Shown in pieces: positions 57,325-64,000 of a stretch of DNA of 64,000 nt; positions within the stretch are counted from its first letter, which is position 1; every line of letters starts with the position of its first letter. Origin of the DNA: Domibacillus indicus. Its GTDB lineage: Bacteria; Bacillota; Bacilli; Bacillales; Domibacillaceae. A program made the translations under genes and the position numbers. The notes beneath the pieces were generated by a model. It was not told the DNA's origin, searched no databases, and worked only from the letters and a program-made list of their open reading frames with translations. The DNA is taken from positions 62,001-126,000 of the forward strand of contig NZ_LAJB01000007.1 of the NCBI RefSeq assembly GCF_000970685.1, read 5' to 3'.

Positions 57325-58047
57325 TTATGCGTACCATCCACCGTTTACCGACAAAGTGTGCCCGGTAATATATCCGGCTTCATCCGACGTTAAAAATAAC
57401 ACAGCGGCGGCTATTTCGTCCGGCAAAGCAAAGCGGCCAAGCGGGATATTATCCGCCATCTCCTGCCGCTCTTCTTCCAAAAATCCAGCATTCATAGAGG
57501 TATCAACAGCGCCAGGAGCAATGGTATTGACTCGAACACCTGAAGGGCCCAGCTCTTTAGCAAGCGCTTTGGCAAAAGCTATCTGCGCCCCTTTTACGGC
57601 TGAATAAACGGATTCGCAGGAAGCGCCGGTTTCTCCCCAAATAGAGGAAATAAACGTAATAGAACTATGCCGGTTTGCCAGCAGAGCCGGCAGCAGCTCT
57701 CTTGACAAAATCATCGGCGCTTTCACATGAACAAGCCAGAGCTCCTCCATTTCTTCGTCTGATACATCCTGCAGCATGCCATACTGACTCATTCCTGCCG
57801 CAAAAATAAGAGCTGAAGCGGATCTGGATGCATCAATAAGCCTCTGGACCTGCTGCCGGTCTGTTAAATCCGCTTGAACAAGCAAAGCTTCCCCTCCGGT
57901 GCCCCGGACTGCTTTTGCTGTTTCAGCGCCTGCTTTGTCATTATGGCTGTAGTGAACGATAATATCCCAGCCCGCTTTTGCCATCTTTAACGCGACGGCG
58001 CGGCCAATGCCGCCTGAAGCACCTGTGATTAGCGCTGTTTTCTTCAT
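57325..58047 (-). CDS. ymfI: YmfI, SDR-family oxidoreductase (3-oxoacyl-ACP reductase-like)
   Basis: 240 residues. TGASGGIG at 8-15, the catalytic Ser in TFISSIWGETG, and YSAVK as the Tyr-Lys pair (about 152-156): a complete active site, unlike the island SDR. The glycine-rich motif and the end GHTLSVNGGWYA are typical of FabG-like enzymes. The true substrate is unknown. Part of the ymfF-ymfH-ymfI operon, 3 bases after ymfH. Confidence 0.9.
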   Translation of the reverse strand: MKKTALITGASGGIGRAVALKMAKAGWDIIVHYSHNDKAGAETAKAVRGTGGEALLVQADLTDRQQVQRLIDASRSASALIFAAGMSQYGMLQDVSDEEMEELWLVHVKAPMILSRELLPALLANRHSSITFISSIWGETGASCESVYSAVKGAQIAFAKALAKELGPSGVRVNTIAPGAVDTSMNAGFLEEERQEMADNIPLGRFALPDEIAAAVLFLTSDEAGYITGHTLSVNGGWYA

Positions 58048-58050
58048 CCG

Positions 58051-59346
58051 TTATGCCGTCTCTTTTGGCAGAACGAAACAAGAAGAAAAACGTTTTTCCT
58101 CAATCATTTCCTTTGCAAAGTTTGTTACATCCTGAAGCGTCATTTTTTCAAGGATAGGGACTATTTCAAATAAATCCATCTCGTTAAACTGGTAGCGTGT
58201 GAACTGATTGGCGATAAACTCGGGAGAATTAAATGCACGCAGTGTTGTGCCGATTTTTTTCTTGCGTGCACGTTCAAACGCCTCTTCTGTTAAGTGGCTT
58301 CCTTCCCTGGCATCGAGAAGCTGCGTGCGAATACGCTCTCCTAACTGCTCGGGATTTTCGGTATCTCCGCCCACCAGCGCAAAATTAAAGCCGCGCTCTG
58401 CTGTGTAGTCAAAACCAAACGTATCGTCAATTAATCCCGACTCATACGCTTTTTCGTAAAACTTGGCCGTTTTGCCAAATAACATTTCGAGTAAGAGACT
58501 GGCCGCCAGTTCTTCACGCAGCTTATCCGCTCCCGCCCGGCCTGAAGACGGCATTTTAAAGCCCACTTCGCATTTTGGCGTATTCACACTCATATGAATT
58601 TCATGGTGCGTTCGCCCTGCTTTTTCCGGCTCTTCAGGAAAGCGGCGTTCTACTGGAACAGGTTCTGGAAATGATTTTTTCGATTGGTTTTCTTTTACGA
58701 ACTGCATTATTTCATCAGAATCCACCGGCCCAACAATAAATAAGGTCATATTCACCGGGTGGTAAAATGTGTTATAGCATGTGTATAAATGATCTTTCGT
58801 AATATCGGCAATCGATTCAACCGTGCCCGCAATATCAATTTTCACCGGATGATTCTCATATAAGTTTTCAATCAATCCGAAATAAACCCGCCAATCCGGA
58901 TTATCATCATACATTCGAATTTCCTGGCCAATAATGCCTTTTTCTTTTTCAACCGTCTGTTCAGTAAAATAAGGCTCCTGAACAAAATCAAGCAGTGTTT
59001 CTGTATTTTCTTTTATATTCGAAGTGGCTGAAAATAAATAAGCGGTTCGTGTAAAAGAAGTGAATGCATTGGCTGATGCACCCTGGCTGCTAAATTTTTG
59101 AAAGATATCTCCTTCTTCTTTTTCAAACATTTTATGCTCTAAAAAATGAGCGATGCCGTCCGGTACATGGATAAAATCTGATTCTCCATTCGGAATAAAT
59201 TCATTGTCAATGGAGCCATAGTTTGTCGTGAATGTTACATATGTTTTATTAAAGCCTTTTTTCGGCAAAATATAAACGTTCAGCCCATTATCCAGCTGCT
59301 CATGATAAACCGTTTCATTCATTTGCTCAAAAACCGTTTTTTTCAT
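58051..59346 (-). CDS. ymfH: YmfH, M16-family zinc peptidase
   Basis: 431 residues. The inverted zinc motif HFLEH (in GIAHFLEHKMF) is intact near residue 67, so this is the active partner of the M16 pair. The start overlaps the stop of ymfF by one base. In B. subtilis it is linked to peptide processing; substrates are not settled. Confidence 0.93.
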   Translation of the reverse strand: MKKTVFEQMNETVYHEQLDNGLNVYILPKKGFNKTYVTFTTNYGSIDNEFIPNGESDFIHVPDGIAHFLEHKMFEKEEGDIFQKFSSQGASANAFTSFTRTAYLFSATSNIKENTETLLDFVQEPYFTEQTVEKEKGIIGQEIRMYDDNPDWRVYFGLIENLYENHPVKIDIAGTVESIADITKDHLYTCYNTFYHPVNMTLFIVGPVDSDEIMQFVKENQSKKSFPEPVPVERRFPEEPEKAGRTHHEIHMSVNTPKCEVGFKMPSSGRAGADKLREELAASLLLEMLFGKTAKFYEKAYESGLIDDTFGFDYTAERGFNFALVGGDTENPEQLGERIRTQLLDAREGSHLTEEAFERARKKKIGTTLRAFNSPEFIANQFTRYQFNEMDLFEIVPILEKMTLQDVTNFAKEMIEEKRFSSCFVLPKETA

Positions 59347-60623
59347 TACTTTTCCTCCTTGCCCGACAAAAAGTACACTGTATCAACCGTTATGGTTTGA
59401 GCGGCGGCAGACGCCTGCTCTTTTGTCACAGCATCAATATCTTTCAGCCATTGCTCGATTGGGCGGCTTGTACCCGATGAAATATTGTGATAGAGCACTT
59501 CCACCATACCGCGCGCTGTGTCTGCCGATTCCTGGAGCTGATTTTTTAAAAGGGCTTTTGTCTGGTTCATTTCAAGATCTGAAATATTCCCACTTTTCAC
59601 TTCATCAAGCTGTTCATTCATAATTTGAACTGTTTTATCGTAGTTTTTCTGGTCGATACCGGCAAGCATGACCACAAAGCCCTTATGACTGTCCAGGCGG
59701 CTTGCCGCATAATACGCCAGGCTTTCTTTCTCGCGGACATTCATAAATAATTTTGAATGGGCAAATGCGCCCAAAATTCCGTTGCATACCTGCATGGCCG
59801 GAAACTGGGGATCCGTGTACGTAATCGTTGTGCGGCAGCCGATATTTAGCTTCCCTTGATTAATATCCTGTGTTTCCTGAATAACCCGGACTTGCTCGGG
59901 GCTTTTCCCTGTTTTTGTTTCTACAGCGGCAGCAGAACGGTCGGAAAAAGGAAGATACCTGCCGATTTTTTCAACCGCTTCCTCTGCTTTTAAATCACCA
60001 ACCACAAAAATATCAATGATATCTTCTGACAGTGCCCTTTGGTAGTACGCATATAAAGATGCTGAATCAATGGGCTCTACTTTTTCCAGCACACCGCCCG
60101 CAGGAAGAGCGTATGGATCATCTCGATACATTTCTTCCACAAGTTTAAGCGATGCATAGCGTGTTTTATCGTCATAAATAGACCGGATTCGCTGTTGGAG
60201 GCTTCTTTTCTCCTGACGCACTGTTTTTTCCGGAAAAGATCCTTCTTTTAACTTCGGGCGGAATAAAACATCCGATAGAAGGGACAATGACCGGTCAAAT
60301 AGATTATTTTCTCCATGCAGATAATTTTCATTGGCTGCTTCCATTGTAAAAGTAAGTACATGTTCGTTACCTTTCTTGGCAGAATCCGCAAAAAACAGGG
60401 CTCCGTACAGTTCATCCAATGCAGCCCGAAAAGCAGCAGCGGACGGCGCATTTTCCGTTCCAGATTGAAGAACATGCGGCAGCAATGCACGCATCGTCAC
60501 CGTTTCTTTTTCAAGCGGCGCTCTCATTTTAACCATAATTGTATTTGTTTTGTATTTTTCTGTTTCAATAACATGAATAGTATATCCAGGTTTATTGAAC
60601 GTCTGTTCACGTGTTGTTTCCAT
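59346..60623 (-). CDS. ymfF: YmfF, M16-family peptidase-like partner
   Basis: 425 residues, M16 fold. Where the zinc motif HxxEH should be, it reads LPHVLQSGTE, so it lacks the second His and the Glu arrangement and is probably the inactive half of a heterodimer with YmfH. First gene of the operon. Start after GGAGG. Confidence 0.92.
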   Translation of the reverse strand: METTREQTFNKPGYTIHVIETEKYKTNTIMVKMRAPLEKETVTMRALLPHVLQSGTENAPSAAAFRAALDELYGALFFADSAKKGNEHVLTFTMEAANENYLHGENNLFDRSLSLLSDVLFRPKLKEGSFPEKTVRQEKRSLQQRIRSIYDDKTRYASLKLVEEMYRDDPYALPAGGVLEKVEPIDSASLYAYYQRALSEDIIDIFVVGDLKAEEAVEKIGRYLPFSDRSAAAVETKTGKSPEQVRVIQETQDINQGKLNIGCRTTITYTDPQFPAMQVCNGILGAFAHSKLFMNVREKESLAYYAASRLDSHKGFVVMLAGIDQKNYDKTVQIMNEQLDEVKSGNISDLEMNQTKALLKNQLQESADTARGMVEVLYHNISSGTSRPIEQWLKDIDAVTKEQASAAAQTITVDTVYFLSGKEEK

Positions 60624-61017
60624 CGTATTCCTCCTCTAATCCTGCGGCTGCTTACCTCATTCTAGTATATCTTCACGATCTTCCCATAGGAAATATAACG
60701 TCTTAAAGGAAATAAAAACCTTATATATAATGAAGTTTTCGGGCAAGATATACATGTAAAAGCAAATGCATTTTAAAAACAGTATGAGAAAAAGAACAGA
60801 TTTTTACTCTCTTTCTCCTTTGTTTTTCTTTATAGGGGCTTTTCTTGCTACTTTGCATCTCCATGAATTTACTCAGCAAAAAGGAATCCACACGAAGTGG
60901 AATTCCTCAGAATATAAACAAACTTATTTTTCATTGATTTGCTTTTTATATAAAATTTAAAACGGCGGCAGGCTTGCCCGAAACGCCGCCTGTTCGTTTC
61001 AACTATGGGACTTTAAA
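60624..61017. other. Intergenic region upstream of ymfF with hairpins
   Basis: Two hairpins: 60878-60907 (AGGAATCCAC with GTGGAATTCCT, T5 on the minus strand) and 60963-60990 (GGCGGC/GCCGCC). A 21-codon minus-strand reading frame (60869-60934) overlaps the first hairpin. These could be a leader for ymfF or the end of a lost gene. Confidence 0.45.
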
Positions 61018-61047
61018 TAAAAAGACTGCCGACTTTGTCGGCAGTCT
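61018..61047 (-). terminator. Terminator of the nucleoside ABC operon
   Basis: GACTGCCGAC/GTCGGCAGTC perfect stem, loop TTT, then T5 on the minus strand. Confidence 0.92.
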
Positions 61048-61081
61048 CAGGAATTCAATTCAGCAGAGAGCGCGGTCCCTT

Positions 61082-62041
61082 TTACCTGCTTCCCTTAATA
61101 TACGGCATACCTGACGCTTTGGGGGCATCGGCACGGCCAATAAACCCGGCCAGAGCCAGAATGGTCAGCACGTAAGGCGCGATAAGCAAATAAACGGCTG
61201 GAACATTTTCTAAAAAAGGAATACTTGATCCAACAATACTGAGGCTCTGGGCGAAGCCAAAGAAAATCGCCGCTCCCATTGCGCCAAGCGGATGCCATTT
61301 ACCGAAAATCATAGCGGCAAGTGCCATAAATCCCTGTCCGGTAATGGTGGCATGGCTGAAATCAAGAGAAATGGACTGGGCATAGACTGCTCCTCCAAGC
61401 CCGCCAAGCAGCCCGGAAATAAAAACGGCAATGTAGCGGGTTTTCGCAACGTTTACACCCATCGTATCCGCTGCCATCGGATGCTCTCCTACTGACCGGA
61501 GGCGAAGGCCGAACGGTGTTTTGTATAAAACAAACCATGATACAAAAGCAATGATAAATGCCCAAATAGTCGGCCGGGCGATACTGCTGAAGAAAATATC
61601 CCCAATAACCGGGATATCGCTTAAAAAAGGAATATCCTTTCGAATAAAACGGCTGTCAATCATATCCGTCTGGCCTTTGTCATACAGTAATTTTACAAGG
61701 AAAAGCGACAGTCCAAGCGCCAGAAAGTTGATGGCCACGCCGCTGACCACCTGATCCGCCCGGAACGCAATAGATGCAACACCATGGAAAAGTGATAACA
61801 GGCCGCCTGCCAGCATGGCCGCCAAAAGAGCGAGCCACGGCGTCATGCTGCCAAACGTGTCGACGAACGTTAAGTTAAATACAATAGCAGTAAACGCTCC
61901 AATAATCATTAATCCTTCCAGGCCAATATTAACAACACCTGATTTTTCAGAAAACACGCCGCCAAGCGCTGTAAAAATAAGCGGCGTGGCTGCAAACAAG
62001 GATGAAGAAACAATCAATGAAATAATCGTTAACGCATCCAC
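61082..62041 (-). CDS. nupQ: Nucleoside ABC transporter permease (NupQ/YufQ type)
   Basis: 319 residues, about eight to ten membrane helices, BPD_transp_2 fold (branched-chain/sugar type permease): GGVFSEKSGVVNIGLEGLMI and GGLGGAVYAQSIS are typical. Directly follows the partner permease with no gap. In B. subtilis the nupNOPQ importer takes up nucleosides and is controlled by CodY; regulation here would lie outside the window. Confidence 0.9.
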   Translation of the reverse strand: MDALTIISLIVSSSLFAATPLIFTALGGVFSEKSGVVNIGLEGLMIIGAFTAIVFNLTFVDTFGSMTPWLALLAAMLAGGLLSLFHGVASIAFRADQVVSGVAINFLALGLSLFLVKLLYDKGQTDMIDSRFIRKDIPFLSDIPVIGDIFFSSIARPTIWAFIIAFVSWFVLYKTPFGLRLRSVGEHPMAADTMGVNVAKTRYIAVFISGLLGGLGGAVYAQSISLDFSHATITGQGFMALAAMIFGKWHPLGAMGAAIFFGFAQSLSIVGSSIPFLENVPAVYLLIAPYVLTILALAGFIGRADAPKASGMPYIKGSR

Positions 62042-63094
62042 TTATTTCGCCTCCTTCTTTTTAAAGCGGCTTAACAGCCACGTAATCATATAGCTTGAGG
62101 CAACAAAGAAAATAATAAGAGCAATAACAATTTCAACGAGCTCATTAGGCACCCCTGATTCAACAGGCATATTTAACGAGCCAACCTTCAGCGCTCCAAA
62201 CAGCAACGCCGCAAGCACAACGCCGACCGCTGTGTTCCCGCCAAGAAGCGCAACAGCAATTCCGTCAAAACCAATGCCTGAAAAGCCCGAATTGATAAAC
62301 ATGTTTCCAAATGTCCCAAGACCCTGCATGGAGCCGCCAATTCCTGCAAAAGCACCGGAAATAACCATAGACAAAATTATATTCCGATTAACATTCATTC
62401 CTGCGTATTCCGAGGCATGCTGGTTGTATCCAACAGCCCGAAGCTCATAGCCAAGAGTTGTTTTTTCAAGCAGGAACCACATAATAATGGCGGCAATTAC
62501 AGCTAAAAATATACCGTTATGAAGAGATGAAAAATCTGTTAAGTTTTCTAGAAAAGGCGACCGGAGGCTGGCTGATTCCTTTACCACATCTGTAGCATCA
62601 GAACCGTCGCTGATCACATTCCGGATAAAATGGTTGGTCACGTGAAGAGCCGTATAGTTAAGCATAATGGTAACAATTACTTCATGAACGCGGAGACGGG
62701 CTTTTAAAAAGCCCGGAATAAATCCCCAGACCGCCCCTGCCGCTGCCCCTGCTAAAACAGCGAGCGGCAAATGAATGACTTTCGGCAGTTCAAATGCAAC
62801 GCCTACCCATACGGAAGCAAGCCAGCCGACTAAAAGCTGCCCTTCTACTCCAATGTTAAATAAGCCTGTTCGAAACGCAAATGCGACAGCAAGGCCGGCA
62901 AAAATATACGGCGTCATTTGGCGCAGTGTTTCTCCGGCATAAAATGAATCGCCAAAGGCACCATTCCACAGCGCCATATACCCTGCAGCAGGATTGTTTC
63001 CACTCACAAGCATAATGACCGCTCCAGCCAGAAGGCCAAGCAAAACAGAAATGACAGGAACAGCTAGTACTGCCCATTTTTTAGACACGTTCAC
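62042..63094 (-). CDS. nupP: Nucleoside ABC transporter permease (NupP/YufP type)
   Basis: 350 residues with about ten helices, same fold family (FRTGLFNIGVEGQLLVGWLA, GIGFDGIAVALLGGNTAVG). The start overlaps the end of the ATPase gene by 14 bases, showing translational coupling. Confidence 0.9.
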   Translation of the reverse strand: MNVSKKWAVLAVPVISVLLGLLAGAVIMLVSGNNPAAGYMALWNGAFGDSFYAGETLRQMTPYIFAGLAVAFAFRTGLFNIGVEGQLLVGWLASVWVGVAFELPKVIHLPLAVLAGAAAGAVWGFIPGFLKARLRVHEVIVTIMLNYTALHVTNHFIRNVISDGSDATDVVKESASLRSPFLENLTDFSSLHNGIFLAVIAAIIMWFLLEKTTLGYELRAVGYNQHASEYAGMNVNRNIILSMVISGAFAGIGGSMQGLGTFGNMFINSGFSGIGFDGIAVALLGGNTAVGVVLAALLFGALKVGSLNMPVESGVPNELVEIVIALIIFFVASSYMITWLLSRFKKKEAK

Positions 63095-64000
63095 CCGCTC
63101 CTCTCTTTGAACCGGCCATCAACAGGCCAAGCTCCTGTTCCGTCGTTTCTTTCGGATCAACCACCGCCACAATTTGGCCTTCGTAAATAACAGCGATCCG
63201 GTCCGACACGTTCATGATTTCATCTAATTCAAACGAAAGAAGCAAAACAGCTTTTCCGTTATCACGCTGTTCGATAAGGCGGCGATGAATAAATTCAATG
63301 GCTCCCACGTCCAATCCGCGAGTCGGCTGGGCGGCAATCAATAAATCCGGATTCCGGTCCACTTCGCGTCCGATAATTGCTTTTTGCTGGTTTCCTCCTG
63401 ACAGCGCCCGCGCCAGTGTAGTTTCAGAAGGAGTCCTTACATCAAATTCCTCAATTAGTGTATTTGCTTTTTTATATACTTCTTTATAGTTCATAATGCC
63501 CGATTTAGAAAAAGGCTTTTGATAGTAAGTCTGAAGCACCATATTGGCACCAATCGGGTAATCTAAAACCAACCCATGCTTATGGCGGTCCTGAGGAATA
63601 TGAGCGACTCCGGATTCTGTGACTTTTCGCGGCTTAAAAGAGGTAATCTCTTTGCCATTTAGCTCAATGGTTCCAGCCGAAACCTTTCTAAGGCCGGTAA
63701 TCGCTTCGATAAGCTCTGACTGGCCGTTGCCGTCAACTCCGCAAATACCGACAATTTCTCCTGCCCGTACCTCCAGATCAAGGTCCCGGACGGCTTGAAC
63801 ACCGCGCGCATCATTTACAGAAAGACCACGAACTTCCAATACGGTTTGTTTTGGCTCAGCAGCCGTTTTTTCTGTTGTAAACGTAACATCCCGGCCAACC
63901 ATCAGGCTTGCCAAATGGTTCGGATTGGTTTCCGAAACATCCACCGTACCAATTCCTTTTCCTTTACGGATTACGGTGACCCGGTCACACACTTCCATAA
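63081..64000 (-). CDS. nupO: Nucleoside ABC transporter ATP-binding protein (NupO/YufO type), 5' end beyond window
   Basis: Partial: the visible 306 residues are the end of the first ABC module and the whole second one. The first module ends CDRVTVIRKGKGIGTVD. The second has GVDGNGQSELIE as a Walker A lacking the usual GK pair, a signature ALSGGNQQKAII, and NPDLLIAAQPTRGLD as a Walker B in which the expected Glu is Gln/Pro. This degenerate second site is usual for the RbsA-like double ATPases. It runs off the right edge. Confidence 0.92.
   Translation of the reverse strand, partial: MEVCDRVTVIRKGKGIGTVDVSETNPNHLASLMVGRDVTFTTEKTAAEPKQTVLEVRGLSVNDARGVQAVRDLDLEVRAGEIVGICGVDGNGQSELIEAITGLRKVSAGTIELNGKEITSFKPRKVTESGVAHIPQDRHKHGLVLDYPIGANMVLQTYYQKPFSKSGIMNYKEVYKKANTLIEEFDVRTPSETTLARALSGGNQQKAIIGREVDRNPDLLIAAQPTRGLDVGAIEFIHRRLIEQRDNGKAVLLLSFELDEIMNVSDRIAVIYEGQIVAVVDPKETTEQELGLLMAGSKRGAGERV

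Noticed and set aside
63260-63780. Degenerate Walker motifs in the second ABC module of NupO taken as a broken gene
   Set aside because: A degenerate second ATP site is normal in this RbsA-like family; the frame is intact.

Overview
The window is a piece of chromosome from an endospore-forming, low-to-moderate GC Firmicute of the family Bacillaceae. The right two thirds carry the familiar Bacillus order glnR-glnA, spoVK-hfq-miaA, mutL-mutS-cotE-ymcA-miaB, spoVS-ymdB-rny, recA-cinA-pgsA-rodZ/ymfM-ymfK-ymfJ-ymfI-ymfH-ymfF. The sporulation genes (spoVK, cotE, spoVS) and the one-direction layout support this. I cannot name the genus from this window alone.

Region 1 (1 to about 24,545) is an AT-rich accessory island downstream of glnA. 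Its right end is a relic of an integrative element: an integrase gene cut by an in-frame stop and lacking its first catalytic Arg, beside an immA gene that also has an in-frame stop. The rest is a patchwork: the end of a large superfamily I helicase, an RsbR-type stressosome protein, two VOC-fold proteins and an SDR, many tiny genes (several single-helix membrane proteins and one lipoprotein, too short for ordinary gene calling), decayed phage-type genes, a diverged repeated cassette, and an operon for an EcsC-like protein plus a large ankyrin-like protein. The most striking gene is a complete extra copy of rpoC (RNA polymerase beta-prime). It has a roughly 230-residue N-terminal extension built largely from 15-residue charged helical repeats. 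The polymerase core is intact (NADFDGD catalytic loop, both zinc sites, trigger-loop His). The bridge helix is changed at several positions, including the two residues where changes are known to give streptolydigin resistance in E. coli and B. subtilis.

Region 2 (24,590 to 31,428) holds nitrogen control (glnA, glnR with GlnR boxes), a methionine-gamma-lyase-family protein, a TRIC-type channel, a TetR regulator, and spoVK-hfq-miaA. Region 3 (31,482 to 37,342) is a complete glycerol system: glpD, glpK, glpF and the antiterminator glpP. Terminator-type leaders lie in front of glpF and glpD, a perfect cre box lies over the glpF promoter, and a divergent PPK2 kinase gene is inserted. Region 4 (37,355 to 60,623) is conserved core: mismatch repair, spore coat, tRNA modification, a ferredoxin-dependent 2-oxoacid oxidoreductase, RNase Y, recA under LexA-type boxes, a metY gene inserted between recA and cinA, phospholipid synthesis, cell shape and the ymf genes. 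Region 5 (61,082 to 64,000) is a nucleoside ABC importer running off the right edge.

Coding starts were moved from the longest frame wherever a good Shine-Dalgarno sequence pointed to a later codon; each case is stated.
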